From assembly GCF_026810445.1 (NCBI RefSeq), contig NZ_CP113949.1, positions 4,402,001 to 4,466,000 of the forward strand: a stretch of DNA of 64,000 nt, in the 5' to 3' direction. Of this stretch, positions 8,639 to 20,470 are shown one piece after another (position 1 is the first letter of the stretch; each line of letters begins with the position of its first letter). The notes below the pieces were generated by a model. The model made no database searches, had not been told where the DNA came from, and saw only the letters and a program-made list of their open reading frames with translations. The position numbers were made by a program, and so were the translations under genes. The stretch comes from Pseudomonas sp. BSw22131 (lineage in GTDB: Bacteria > Pseudomonadota > Gammaproteobacteria > Pseudomonadales > Pseudomonadaceae).

Positions 8639-11059
8639 ATGAGCGACCAGCAACCAGACTCATCAAATTCCCAGGATGACTTCGACGACGAACCCGAAGT
8701 CACCCTCGGTTCAGACCGTAAAAGCCTGGCACTGCCGGGCCAGAATCTCCCGGATCAGGTCTATATCATCCCGATTCACAACCGTCCTTTCTTTCCCGCC
8801 CAAGTGTTGCCGGTCATCGTCAACGAAGAGCCTTGGGCTGAGACGCTCGAACTGGTGAGTAAATCCGATCATCACTCGCTGGCGCTGTTTTTCATGGACA
8901 CGCCGCCCGATGATCCGCGCCATTTCGACACCAAAGCGCTGCCCGAATACGGGACGCTGGTGAAGGTGCATCACGCCAGCCGCGACAACGGCAAGCTGCA
9001 ATTCGTGGCGCAGGGCCTGAGCCGGGTGCGCATCAAGACCTGGCTCAAGCATCATCGTCCGCCGTTTCTGGTGGAGGTCGAGTACCCGCATCAGCCCAAC
9101 GAGCCGACCGACGAGGTCAAGGCCTACGGCATGGCGCTGATCAACGCGATCAAAGAGCTGCTGCCGCTCAACCCGCTGTACAGCGAGGAGTTGAAGAACT
9201 ACCTCAACCGTTTCAGCCCCAATGATCCTTCGCCGCTGACTGACTTCGCGGCCGCGCTGACTTCCGCCACCGGCGTCGACCTGCAAGCGGTGCTCGACTG
9301 CGTACCCGTGCTCAAACGCATGGAAAAAGTCCTGCCTATGCTGCGCAAAGAGGTCGAAGTCGCGCGCTTGCAGAAAGAAATCTCGGCCGAGGTGAATCGC
9401 AAGATCGGTGAGCACCAGCGAGAGTTCTTCCTCAAGGAGCAGCTCAAAGTCATTCAGCAAGAGCTGGGGCTGACCAAGGACGACCGCAGCGCCGACATCG
9501 AGCAGTTCGAAGAGCGCCTTGCCGGCAAGACGCTGCCGCCTCAGGCACGCAAGCGTATAGATGAAGAGCTCAACAAGCTTTCAGTCCTGGAAACCGGATC
9601 GCCGGAATACGCAGTAACACGCAATTATCTTGACTGGGCAAGCGCCCTGCCGTGGGGCGTGTTTGGCAAAGACAAACTGGACCTCAAACACGCCCGAAAA
9701 ACCCTGGATGCACATCATGCAGGCCTTGATGACATCAAGACCCGCATCCTCGAATTCCTCGCGGTCGGCGCCTACAAAGGCGAGATCAGCGGCTCTATCG
9801 TGCTGCTCGTCGGCCCGCCCGGCGTGGGCAAAACCAGTGTCGGGCGTTCCATCGCAGAATCCCTCGGCCGGCCGTTCTATCGGTTCAGCGTTGGCGGTAT
9901 GCGTGACGAAGCCGAGATCAAGGGCCACCGTCGCACCTACATTGGCGCCCAGCCGGGCAAGCTGGTGCAGGCGCTCAAAGACGTGGAGGTGATGAACCCG
10001 GTGATCATGCTCGATGAGATCGACAAGATGGGCCAGAGCTACCAGGGCGATCCGGCCTCGGCATTGCTCGAAACCCTCGATCCTGAGCAGAACGTCGAGT
10101 TCCTTGATCACTACCTGGACCTGCGCCTGGATTTGTCGAAGGTGCTGTTCATTTGCACCGCCAACACGCTGGACTCCATTCCCGGCCCGCTGCTGGACCG
10201 AATGGAAGTGATTCGACTCTCGGGTTACATCACCGAAGAAAAACTCGCCATTGCCAAACGCCATCTCTGGCCCAAGCAGTTGGAAAAGGCCGGCGTAGCC
10301 AAAAACAAGCTGAGCATCAGCGACAGCGCCCTGCGCGCGGTGATCGAAGGTTATGCACGTGAAGCCGGTGTGCGTCAGTTGGAAAAGCAGCTGGGCAAAC
10401 TGGTGCGAAAGGCTGTAGTCAAGCTGCTGGATAAACCCGACAGCGTGGTCAAGATCGGCCCCAAAGACCTGGAATCTTCCTTGGGCATGCCGGTGTTCCG
10501 TAGCGAGCAAGTGCTTTCGGGTACGGGCGTCATCACCGGGCTGGCCTGGACCAGCATGGGCGGCGCGACGTTGCCGATCGAGGCGACGCGGATTCACACG
10601 CTCAACCGCGGCTTCAAGCTCACCGGGCAACTGGGGGACGTGATGAAGGAGTCTGCCGAAATCGCCTACAGCTACGTCAGCTCCAATCTGGCGAAGTTTG
10701 GCGGCGACAAGTCGTTCTTCGATGAGGCCTTCGTTCATCTGCACGTGCCGGAAGGCGCGACCCCGAAAGATGGCCCGAGCGCAGGCGTGACCATGGCCAG
10801 TGCGTTGTTGTCTCTGGCGCGTAATCAGGCACCGAAGAAAGGCGTGGCCATGACCGGCGAGCTGACATTGACCGGGCATGTACTGCCGATTGGTGGGGTG
10901 CGTGAAAAAGTCATCGCGGCGCGGCGCCAGAAGATCTTCGAACTGATCCTGCCTGAGCCGAACCGCGGCAACTTCGAGGAACTGCCGGACTACCTGAAAG
11001 AAGGCATCACCGTGCATTTCGCCAAGAAGTTCGCGGATGTGGCAAAGGTGTTGTTCTGA
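8639..11059 (+). CDS. asrA: ATP-dependent Lon protease, second Lon (AsrA type)
   Basis: An 806-residue Lon protease. It has an N-terminal substrate domain, an AAA+ domain with Walker A GPPGVGKTS (about 392-400) and Walker B VIMLDEIDKM, and a protease domain with Ser 714 in PKDGPSAG and Lys 757 in GGVREKVIAARR. It degrades damaged or regulatory proteins in the cytoplasm. Gene order (inhibitor gene downstream; the algU-pdxJ block elsewhere in the window) matches PA0779 of P. aeruginosa, known as AsrA, rather than the main lon beside clpX. The start is ATG 8639 (MSDQQ); an upstream in-frame start at 8591 would overlap the heat-shock promoter. Confidence 0.9.
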   Translation: MSDQQPDSSNSQDDFDDEPEVTLGSDRKSLALPGQNLPDQVYIIPIHNRPFFPAQVLPVIVNEEPWAETLELVSKSDHHSLALFFMDTPPDDPRHFDTKALPEYGTLVKVHHASRDNGKLQFVAQGLSRVRIKTWLKHHRPPFLVEVEYPHQPNEPTDEVKAYGMALINAIKELLPLNPLYSEELKNYLNRFSPNDPSPLTDFAAALTSATGVDLQAVLDCVPVLKRMEKVLPMLRKEVEVARLQKEISAEVNRKIGEHQREFFLKEQLKVIQQELGLTKDDRSADIEQFEERLAGKTLPPQARKRIDEELNKLSVLETGSPEYAVTRNYLDWASALPWGVFGKDKLDLKHARKTLDAHHAGLDDIKTRILEFLAVGAYKGEISGSIVLLVGPPGVGKTSVGRSIAESLGRPFYRFSVGGMRDEAEIKGHRRTYIGAQPGKLVQALKDVEVMNPVIMLDEIDKMGQSYQGDPASALLETLDPEQNVEFLDHYLDLRLDLSKVLFICTANTLDSIPGPLLDRMEVIRLSGYITEEKLAIAKRHLWPKQLEKAGVAKNKLSISDSALRAVIEGYAREAGVRQLEKQLGKLVRKAVVKLLDKPDSVVKIGPKDLESSLGMPVFRSEQVLSGTGVITGLAWTSMGGATLPIEATRIHTLNRGFKLTGQLGDVMKESAEIAYSYVSSNLAKFGGDKSFFDEAFVHLHVPEGATPKDGPSAGVTMASALLSLARNQAPKKGVAMTGELTLTGHVLPIGGVREKVIAARRQKIFELILPEPNRGNFEELPDYLKEGITVHFAKKFADVAKVLF

Positions 11060-11451
11060 CATTGGCAAAAAGGGGCTAAGCCCGCCCCGCTTCTTCCCGG
11101 AGGCGGGTGCAACCCTGGCTTGCCCCGCCGCTGCCGAAGCCGCACTCACGCACGCACGCACGCACGCCAGGCTTGTCCCGTTTCTGCCAAAGGCGCATGC
11201 ACACCTGGCTGATCCCGCTTCTGCCGAAGGCGTAGGAGCGTGGCTTGTCCCGCGATCTGTTGCGCAGCGACAGCAACTGGCCGAACGCGGTGGACCTGAC
11301 CCCCCGCGTGCTCAGATTCTACGACCGGTTCCCGGCCTATCGCGAAGCCTCTCTCCCACGCCCTCCGGGCAGAATCAAAAACCGCTCAGCAGCAAAATCT
11401 TGAATCATCTTCGGTTATGCTCGGCCTACGTTGCCCAAGACCGGAGCCTCC
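11060..11451. other. gene-free region with imperfect tandem repeats
   Basis: About 390 bp without a credible gene. From about 11113 to 11255 an imperfect unit of about 38 bp recurs (CTGGCTTG(C/T)CCCG...CTGCCGAAGGCG). One copy is expanded by the CACG microsatellite and the last merges into a REP-like TAGGAGCGTGGCTTGTCCCG at 11231. No strong terminator was found after lon; only a short GGGC-TAA-GCCC hairpin near 11076 is visible. Confidence 0.6.
11147..11166. repeat. CACG tetranucleotide microsatellite (5 units)
   Basis: Five perfect CACG units lie inside the degenerate repeat region downstream of lon. The tract is intergenic, so length changes would not shift a reading frame. Confidence 0.85.
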
Positions 11452-11844
11452 ATGACCCCTGCCCGCCTGCTTGTCCCGCTAACCTTCGCGCTGTTGGCCG
11501 CTTGCGCCCAGCAACCCAGACAAATCGTTTCCCTGGATGACCAAAGCGACTGCCCGATCAAACTCAAGACCGGCCAGACGCTGATGCTCATGCTCCCCAG
11601 CAACCCCACCACCGGCCACCGCTGGCTTATGCAAAACCCTGCGCCCTCGATCCTGCGCAGTCTCGGCCCTGAGGTGTACAACAACCCGGAAGACATCGGC
11701 ATGGTAGGCACATCGGGGCAATCGGTCTGGCGCTACAAGGCGGCAAACGCAGGCAACGGGCACTTGATGATGGTCTACCAGCAACCGTGGGCGCCGGAAG
11801 TCCCGCCTGAGCGCACTTTCGATTGCGCGATTACGGTGAACTGA
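11452..11844 (+). CDS. icp: chagasin-like cysteine peptidase inhibitor (I42) lipoprotein
   Basis: A 130-residue protein with a lipoprotein signal (LLAACAQQ, lipid Cys 18). The three inhibitory loops of the I42/chagasin family are present: NPTTGHRW, GTSGQSVWRYKA and YQQPWAPEVPPE. The family blocks papain-type peptidases by wedging these loops into the active-site cleft. Its place after the AsrA-type Lon matches PA0778 in P. aeruginosa. ATG 11452 has GGAG nine bases upstream; the TTG at 11431 is less likely. Confidence 0.88.
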   Translation: MTPARLLVPLTFALLAACAQQPRQIVSLDDQSDCPIKLKTGQTLMLMLPSNPTTGHRWLMQNPAPSILRSLGPEVYNNPEDIGMVGTSGQSVWRYKAANAGNGHLMMVYQQPWAPEVPPERTFDCAITVN

Positions 11845-11845
11845 G

Positions 11846-12280
11846 GTGTTCACCCTAGACGTCATGACGCTGGCCGATTACGACGCGGTTATCGATCTGA
11901 TGAAGCGCACTCCCGGCGTCACGTTCAGGGACGCAGACTCACGGGAATCCACCGCCCGCTACCTGCAACGTAATCCGGGCTTGAGCTTTGTCGCCAAAGC
12001 TCAAGGCGAACTCGTCGGGTGCGTGATGTGTGGACACGACGGTCGCCGTGGCTATTTACAGCACCTGATCGTGGCACCTGAGCACCGACGTCAGGGCCTG
12101 GGCGCTTCATTGGTAGAGCGCTGCCTGTCAGGGCTGGAACAAGAAGGCATCGTCAAATGCCACCTCGACGTGATCAAGACCAACAGCGCAGCCGCTCAAT
12201 ACTGGAGCGGCCAAGGCTGGAGCTTGAGGACAGATATCGACCGGTATTCGTTGATCCGGTCAGGCGATCACAACGCTTGA
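11846..12280 (+). CDS. GNAT family N-acetyltransferase
   Basis: A 144-residue single-domain GNAT enzyme. The acetyl-CoA loop is seen in LIVAPEHRRQGLGASLVERCL, flanked by the usual strands (GCVMCGHDG before, VIKTNSAAAQYWSGQGW after). The acceptor substrate is unknown. The GTG at 11846 is one base past the icp stop, suggesting translational coupling; the ATG at 11864 would remove the first strand and is less likely. Confidence 0.85.
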   Translation: MFTLDVMTLADYDAVIDLMKRTPGVTFRDADSRESTARYLQRNPGLSFVAKAQGELVGCVMCGHDGRRGYLQHLIVAPEHRRQGLGASLVERCLSGLEQEGIVKCHLDVIKTNSAAAQYWSGQGWSLRTDIDRYSLIRSGDHNA

Positions 12281-12295
12281 AGCAACCACGAAACC

Positions 12296-12387
12296 TGTAG
12301 GAGCGCGCTTGCCCGCGAAGCCATTGTTCCAGCCGCCGGAGATGCCTCTGACATCCTGGCCTTTTCTCGGGCAAGCGCGCACCTATA
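12296..12387. repeat. REP pair (inverted)
   Basis: Forward unit TGTAGGAGCGCGCTTGCCCG from 12296 and reverse unit CGGGCAAGCGCGCACCTATA ending 12387-12388. It lies between the convergent acetyltransferase and chemoreceptor genes and probably acts as their only intervening structure. Confidence 0.8.
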
Positions 12388-12458
12388 AGGTCTGCGCAAA
12401 CTCTGCAGGGGCTGACAAGCAACGCGAGTCTGCGATGCAATCTCTCTGACACCGCGCC

Positions 12459-14255
12459 TCATTCCGCCAGCAACACCGCCGCATCGAATCCCAGGCGCAA
12501 GTTGCCCCAATGCCGTCCATCGAAGAAAAACGGCACGTCGATCTCGGTCATTATTTCGCCGGTGTCGCGCAGGTAGGTCTGCAACAGGAAGCGCTGTTTA
12601 TTCCCCGCCGCACGCAGGCCTATAGGGTCGGAGAACATGCGTTTGTTCCGGCAAACAGGCAGGTCGACTTCACGATTGCCGGTAGGTTTTTGTGAAACCC
12701 AACTGTTGTTGACCGGGCAGTAACCCTTGGCGTCGACGATGAACGTAACCTTGCCGCCGCGTGTGCCCTTGGTGAGCTTGTCGCACTCCTCCTGACACAC
12801 TTGGGCGAAGCGCTCGGTGTAACTGGTCATGAATTGCTTCGGATCGGTGTTCGGAATCGGTTTGTAGGTCTGATCGAACAGATTGACGCCCTGCCCCAGC
12901 AGCTCAGCCAGGCGCGATTGCAAAACGTCGCGGCAATGGCTGGCACGCGTGATTGCAGCGTCCAGCTGCCCGTGACCGAGAACGAATTTGCCCAGCAGCG
13001 CTTGCACCTTTTCTGCCACGCCGGACAGGTCGCGGGTGGCGGTCGCCGAATGCTGCATGCGCTGATCAATGGACTGACTGTCGGCATGGATCTGCGTGAC
13101 GCGTTCGTTGATGCCTGTGTTGCTGTCGGCAAATTGCTGGATGTGCCCAGCGATGTCGGCGAGCTTGCCGTTGGTGGACTCAAAGTCAACGATCATGCTC
13201 TCGAAATGGCCGGAAGCGCGTTCGACCACTTTCTGGGTTTCACGCGCACTGTGGCTGATCTGCGTGGTCTGCTCGTGGGTGGAGCCAACTTCCAGCAGCA
13301 TCGCATCGATGTTTTGCGAGATGTCCTCCGTGGCACGGCTGACGTTTTGCGCCAACGTGCGCACTTCATCGGCAACCACGGCGAAACCACGGCCGCTTTC
13401 GCCCGCACGCGCCGCTTCAATGGCCGCGTTGAGCGCCAGCAAGTTGGTTTGGGAGGATATCTGCTGGATCAGCCCGACGATGGATTTGATGCTTGAAGAG
13501 CGTTGATTCAGCGCTGACACCAGCGTGCCGAACTCATTGAGACTGCGGGAGATTTCCCCGATGTTGCCCGTCACCTCAAGCAGCTCGGAATAGGACGCAC
13601 GCGCCATGCTCAGGTTCTGCGCGGTGGTACTGGAAATGCCTTGCGTCTGCTGCGACACCTCCTCGATGCGGCCCACGGCGGTGTTGCTCTGCTCCATCAC
13701 TTCTTTGGCAAAACGTGCCTGGTGCGTAGCGCTGTCACTGGAATCACTGATGTTCTTCAGCGAACGCGCCGACTCCACGGCGATGTGCACCGTCAACGCC
13801 TGAACGTTGCTGATGATCTCGCGCTGCTTGGCCAGAAAGCGGTTGCAGGTACTGGCCAACACACGAATCTCGTCGTGGGTCAGTAACGGCAGATCCTTCG
13901 ACAGATCGCCCTCACCGTTGGCGATGCCCTCAAGTGCTTTGGTCATGTAGGTCACGGGCCGCACGATCAGGTGTCGGAAGTACCAGACCATGAAACTGAC
14001 CATGCACAGCGTGAACAGGGTGCTGATGAGAATGGCACGGCTGAGCAGGTCGAGCTTGCCCTGGATCTGGACCAGCAAACCCGCGTCCAGCTGCATGCTG
14101 CGCAGGAGCAGCACGATGTCTGCACGGATGCTCAGCGCAACCCAGTACAGCAGGCCACTCACCACCACCAACAGAAAAAGGCTCGACAGCTTTTTGGTCA
14201 GTGAGTCGAAGAATTGCCTTTCAATAGACTCATAGAAGGCCTTTAACGTCTGCAT
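12459..14255 (-). CDS. methyl-accepting chemotaxis protein with C-terminal sensor domain
   Basis: A 598-residue chemoreceptor. TM1 (24-44) and TM2 (74-92) enclose only about 30 residues, so there is no periplasmic ligand domain. A HAMP segment follows (about 95-148), then the signalling coiled coil with its conserved hairpin tip (about 265-303). The C-terminal 130 residues form a separate cytoplasmic globular domain that looks PAS/Cache-like ([48 protein letters not shown]). No CheR-binding pentapeptide is seen at the end. It probably senses an internal or membrane-permeant signal. It is transcribed alone. Confidence 0.9.
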   Translation of the reverse strand: MQTLKAFYESIERQFFDSLTKKLSSLFLLVVVSGLLYWVALSIRADIVLLLRSMQLDAGLLVQIQGKLDLLSRAILISTLFTLCMVSFMVWYFRHLIVRPVTYMTKALEGIANGEGDLSKDLPLLTHDEIRVLASTCNRFLAKQREIISNVQALTVHIAVESARSLKNISDSSDSATHQARFAKEVMEQSNTAVGRIEEVSQQTQGISSTTAQNLSMARASYSELLEVTGNIGEISRSLNEFGTLVSALNQRSSSIKSIVGLIQQISSQTNLLALNAAIEAARAGESGRGFAVVADEVRTLAQNVSRATEDISQNIDAMLLEVGSTHEQTTQISHSARETQKVVERASGHFESMIVDFESTNGKLADIAGHIQQFADSNTGINERVTQIHADSQSIDQRMQHSATATRDLSGVAEKVQALLGKFVLGHGQLDAAITRASHCRDVLQSRLAELLGQGVNLFDQTYKPIPNTDPKQFMTSYTERFAQVCQEECDKLTKGTRGGKVTFIVDAKGYCPVNNSWVSQKPTGNREVDLPVCRNKRMFSDPIGLRAAGNKQRFLLQTYLRDTGEIMTEIDVPFFFDGRHWGNLRLGFDAAVLLAE

Positions 14256-14421
14256 GCCGTGACTCCCTGGGGCAAGGTGGAAAGTGGTGCTCTAGGTGAT
14301 GTGAATCGGCTGCTGTCACGAAAGCTTTAACGACGAATGGTACTTACTCGCAAAGCGCTTGCCTTGCGAACCCATTTGTTGCCCCAGATCATCTGGTAAC
14401 CGGTCAACGAACGCACGGACG

Positions 14422-15231
14422 TCAGCGCGCTACCCGGTGTTTTACATAGATAACCCCTGCGCCTGAGGCCGCCGCCGTTCGGGTCTGAAGCTCGAATGCG
14501 CTGTTCTGCGCCCTGATCAAGTCACTCAACTTTTTATGACCGTGGGTGCGTGGATCGAACTCCGGGCGCAACTTGGTGATGTTGGTGCCCAGTGCCCCTA
14601 ACTGCGCCCAGCCTTCATCGTCGGCGATGTCATCCAGCACTTTGGCAATGAACGCTACCGGCACTTTGGGCTTTTTCTGTTCAGCCGGCGCTGCAACGGT
14701 TTTCGCAGCCTCGTTGGTGGACGACTGCGATTCTGTGGCTGCAGGCACTTCGTGCCCCTCGGACGGCGCAATTGCATCTTCGCGCAGCAGTTCGGTGTAG
14801 ATGAACTTGTCGCAGGCGGATACGAACGGTCTGGGGGTTTTCTCTTCGCCAAAGCCATACACCGTCAGCCCTTCTTCACGCAGGCGGGAGGCGAGCCGGG
14901 TGAAGTCACTGTCGCTGGACACCAGGCAGAACCCGTCGAAGCGCCGGGTGTAGAGCAAGTCCATGGCGTCGATGATGAGCGAGCTGTCGGTCGCGTTTTT
15001 GCCTTTGGTGTAGGCGAATTGCTGAATGGGCTGGATCGAGTGTTCGAGAAGGACTTTTTTCCAGCCGCCCAGTTGAGGGCCGGTCCAGTCACCGTAGATG
15101 CGCTTTACGTTGGCGACGCCATATTTGGCGATTTCTTCGAAGAGACCCTCGACGATGGCGGCGGGCGCATTGTCGGCGTCAATCAATACAGCGAGGTGTT
15201 TTTGCGAGTGGTTGGCAGCTGAAGTGGCCAT
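14422..15231 (-). CDS. NYN-domain RNase-like protein with OST-HTH/LOTUS C-terminus
   Basis: A 269-residue cytoplasmic protein. The N-terminal NYN (PIN-like) nuclease fold has the acidic residues in AVLIDADNA, NATDSSLIIDAMDLL and SSDSDFTRLASRL. A Ser/Ala/Glu-rich linker follows, and then a short winged-helix region (about 200-255) resembling OST-HTH/LOTUS RNA-binding domains. ATG 15231 is preceded by GGACGA; an upstream start at 15258 has no site. It probably acts on RNA; the target is unknown. Confidence 0.85.
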   Translation of the reverse strand: MATSAANHSQKHLAVLIDADNAPAAIVEGLFEEIAKYGVANVKRIYGDWTGPQLGGWKKVLLEHSIQPIQQFAYTKGKNATDSSLIIDAMDLLYTRRFDGFCLVSSDSDFTRLASRLREEGLTVYGFGEEKTPRPFVSACDKFIYTELLREDAIAPSEGHEVPAATESQSSTNEAAKTVAAPAEQKKPKVPVAFIAKVLDDIADDEGWAQLGALGTNITKLRPEFDPRTHGHKKLSDLIRAQNSAFELQTRTAAASGAGVIYVKHRVAR

Positions 15232-15331
15232 GGTTCGTCCTTGTAGGAAGTTGGCCAAACATACCGCTAAACCGTGTTGGAAACATGCTCATAAATCGGG
15301 GTAGTTGAAGGTATCAATCACGTGCCTGACC

Positions 15332-15370
15332 AAAAAAAAGCGCCTGCAGAAGGACAACTCCTGCAGGCGC
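15332..15370 (-). terminator. rho-independent terminator after katG
   Basis: A perfect 10-bp stem (GCGCCTGCAG / CTGCAGGCGC, 15340-15349 with 15361-15370) is followed on the minus strand by eight T residues. It sits 26 bp downstream of the katG stop. Confidence 0.93.
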
Positions 15371-15395
15371 CTGAACGCTACATCTTCACTTCACA

Positions 15396-17804
<2,409 letters not shown>

Positions 17805-17912
17805 TCATTTGGATGGGTGGAATATTGAGGCAAAAAAAGACCGATTCGTGACCTCTCGGAGAACAAATCAGCCTCTCTTTTTGTAACTTCTTAACTGTAT
17901 AACCCCCTTCAA

Positions 17913-19934
17913 CTACTGAAAAATACGGGCATCGAGCGTACCCACGATCAGGCTGGCACCGTGTGCGTTGAGATGATTGAAGTCTTGATAAAAGGAGCTG
18001 ACATCCCCGATCAAGCAGGTCTGGCCCTTGCAGAACAGATCGTCCAGCTTCACCAGTTTGATGCGACCCCTTTCGTCATGACGCTCGAACAGCTCGCGTG
18101 AGTAGCGCTGTAACGCACCATGTTTGGCCAGCGGCACGGACACGTCGTTCACCAACTGCAATTTCTGCGACTCAGGGTCATCGGCCAGACGTGCAAGGCG
18201 GTAATACAGATTCTTGGGATTGATGGTTTGTTGCGGCACTTGCGCCACCACATAGAGCTGAGTGCCGATGCTTCGGTAGGCCTCGATCGTGCGGTCCAGC
18301 GCTTGGGTGAACACCCGGCGCGAGGCCTCTCGCGATTTGATGCGACTTTGCTCAGACACTAAAAAATATTTGCTCAGTTCGCTCTGCCCATAATCTCCAT
18401 CGGTGTAGAGCGTCCAGCGCGCCACCAGCACCACGCGCTGGATGCCGTGGGACTTTACGTACTCAAACTCCCGATCCGCCAGCTGCGTACATACCCCTGG
18501 GTCATAGTTGCCGTTTGCCACGTCCAGACCCAGCAACGGAGGGCACCCCCCCAGCCCGATATGCACGATGGTTTCTGCGCGCCCCCTCGCTGCTGCATCG
18601 AACGCCGGCAGAAGTGCTTCTGAATGGCTGTCGCCGAACACTGCAAGATCGGGTGTGCCGTGCGGATTTGCCATGCCAAACAGGCAAAACCCTATACCGC
18701 GGCCCTTACCATCTGCATTGTGCTCACAGCGACTGCGCACCTCGGTTTCAGCAAATTCGCTGTCCAGCGCGCGGTCGATGTTAAAACGCTGATTGAAGCC
18801 GTTACTCAGATAGCCCGCCATCCCGAACGCCATGAATAGCACCGAGCCCAAGGCACCCAGGGTAAAAATCCGCTTGCGGCTAAAGGTGGTTTTTTGCCGG
18901 AAGGCCTGCTCGACATAGCGCCAGCTCAGATAAGCCAGCAGCAGCGATAACCCCGCCAACGGTAGCATCACAGCCGCCGACGGCTCTTTAAACGTGCTCT
19001 GCCGCGCAAAAGCGAAAACCGGCTGATGCCACAGGTAAGCGCTGTAGCTGATCAGCCCGATGAACACAAAGCCGCGACTGCTCAACACAGCGCCAACCCA
19101 CGTCTTTGGCGTGGCAAACAGGATGATCAGCGCCGCCCCCAGCGTAGGCACAAGCGCGTTCAGGCCAGGGAATGGCGTGTTGCTGTCGAAGGCAAATACG
19201 GCATACGCAATCATCCCGATGCCAAGCAGCGCAGCCCATTGGTTGAGCGGGCCGCGTGCGTCCTCGACACGGGGTCGCCAGGAGAAGTAAAAGGCGATGA
19301 ACGATCCGACCAAAAGCTCCCAGGCGCGGGCATGAAGCAGGTAGAAACTGGTGCTGGATCCCTGAGCGGCGCCCACTTGCGCCATCGTCAGACTGGCAAC
19401 TGCACCGGCCGCCAGCAGCGCCAGGATCCACACCCGCCCCAACCTCCAGGTCAGCATAAGCAACAGCGGAAATAGAACGTAATATTGCTCCTCAACTGCC
19501 AGCGTCCAGGTGTGCAGCAAGGGTTTGAGTTCGGCAGAGGCATCGAAATAGCCGCTTTCAAGCCAGAAGAGCAGGTTCGATGAAAAAACCGGCACCGCTA
19601 CCAGGCTTTTCGCGAAGTACTTGAAGTCCGGGGGGTCAAGAATGAGCCACGCCGCTGGCAGACAGATGAGCATCATCACAAACAGCGACGGAAGGATCCT
19701 GCGCGCCCGGCGTTCATAGAACGTAACCAGCGAAAACCTGCCAGCCATCATTTCGCTGAGAATGATCGAGGTGATCAGGTAACCGGAAATCACGAAGAAC
19801 ACATCGACCCCGACGAAACCGCCGGAGAACACGTGCAGGCCCGAATGAAACAGGATGACAGGAATGACAGCGACCGCGCGCAATCCATCGACTTCGGGGC
19901 GGTACTTGAGTGCAGGATTATGAACATTCCCCAT
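17913..19934 (-). CDS. acyltransferase-3 / SGNH fusion (OafA-like O-acetylase)
   Basis: A 673-residue membrane protein. The first about 370 residues are an acyltransferase-3 domain with some ten membrane helices and the conserved opening RPEVDGLRAVAV...LFHSG containing the catalytic His. The C-terminal periplasmic part is an SGNH hydrolase-like domain with the FGDSHSEALLPAF serine motif (about 437) and a closing NHLNAHGA block. Such fusions O-acetylate lipopolysaccharide O-antigen or other envelope glycans. It stands alone, without polysaccharide genes nearby, so the target glycan is unknown. Confidence 0.92.
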   Translation of the reverse strand: MGNVHNPALKYRPEVDGLRAVAVIPVILFHSGLHVFSGGFVGVDVFFVISGYLITSIILSEMMAGRFSLVTFYERRARRILPSLFVMMLICLPAAWLILDPPDFKYFAKSLVAVPVFSSNLLFWLESGYFDASAELKPLLHTWTLAVEEQYYVLFPLLLMLTWRLGRVWILALLAAGAVASLTMAQVGAAQGSSTSFYLLHARAWELLVGSFIAFYFSWRPRVEDARGPLNQWAALLGIGMIAYAVFAFDSNTPFPGLNALVPTLGAALIILFATPKTWVGAVLSSRGFVFIGLISYSAYLWHQPVFAFARQSTFKEPSAAVMLPLAGLSLLLAYLSWRYVEQAFRQKTTFSRKRIFTLGALGSVLFMAFGMAGYLSNGFNQRFNIDRALDSEFAETEVRSRCEHNADGKGRGIGFCLFGMANPHGTPDLAVFGDSHSEALLPAFDAAARGRAETIVHIGLGGCPPLLGLDVANGNYDPGVCTQLADREFEYVKSHGIQRVVLVARWTLYTDGDYGQSELSKYFLVSEQSRIKSREASRRVFTQALDRTIEAYRSIGTQLYVVAQVPQQTINPKNLYYRLARLADDPESQKLQLVNDVSVPLAKHGALQRYSRELFERHDERGRIKLVKLDDLFCKGQTCLIGDVSSFYQDFNHLNAHGASLIVGTLDARIFQ

Positions 19935-20280
19935 GATCGGGATCTTCCTTGTGGGTGAGCAGGTGATTGGCAGCGCGATAAAAAGCCTGGCGACAACACG
20001 AGCTCACGCCGGAACGAAAACGTTCGAGCGTAGCTACCGCTAGCACATCGGTTTGAGATGAGGTGTGCCGCGAACGCGGCGGGAAAGAGTCGACGCAGTG
20101 CTGCGACGAGTCATGTTTATTACATCACCGCGCAATACCTGTCCAGCCGGGGGAGAAAAATGCGCGCATCCGCTTTTTAGCCCGCCATCTGCGCGGGGGG
20201 TTTGCCCTGACGCTGTCGCAAAAAGCCGCCTCTGTGTCACGGAAGATACATATGAGAAACGAGAAATAGAAACTCCCGAC

Positions 20281-20294
20281 ATTGATTCTCATTT
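20281..20294 (-). promoter_or_regulatory. Fur-box-like sequence
   Basis: On the minus strand this reads AAATGAGAATCAAT, close to the ATGAGAATNATT core of Pseudomonas Fur sites. No iron gene is adjacent: cmoA starts 315 bp away on one side and the acyltransferase 350 bp on the other. It may be a remnant or a chance match. Confidence 0.3.
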
Positions 20295-20349
20295 GAGTGG
20301 CGCCCCGCTTGAGGCTGAGCCGCTGCGCCTTTGATTCTGAGCGCAGCCC

Positions 20350-20470
20350 GCAGGAGCGTGACTTGTCCGCGATGGGGTGCGCAGCAGCCCAGAAACCAGA
20401 TGCCACCGTTGCATCGGCATACCGCAGGCCTGCCGCTTCGCGCCAGATCGTCGACAAGTCAACTCCTACG
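20350..20470. repeat. REP pair (inverted)
   Basis: Forward unit CAGGAGCGTGACTTGTCCGC at 20351 and reverse unit TCGACAAGTCAACTCCTACG ending 20470. The spacing is wider than in the other pairs of the window. Confidence 0.65.

Noticed and set aside
9581..11161. 526-codon minus-strand open frame opposite lon
   Set aside because: Antisense shadow of the Lon protease gene; no start site or domain.
11147..11166. CACG repeat considered as a phase-variation switch
   Set aside because: No reading frame or promoter element spans it; it is about 290 bp from the next start.
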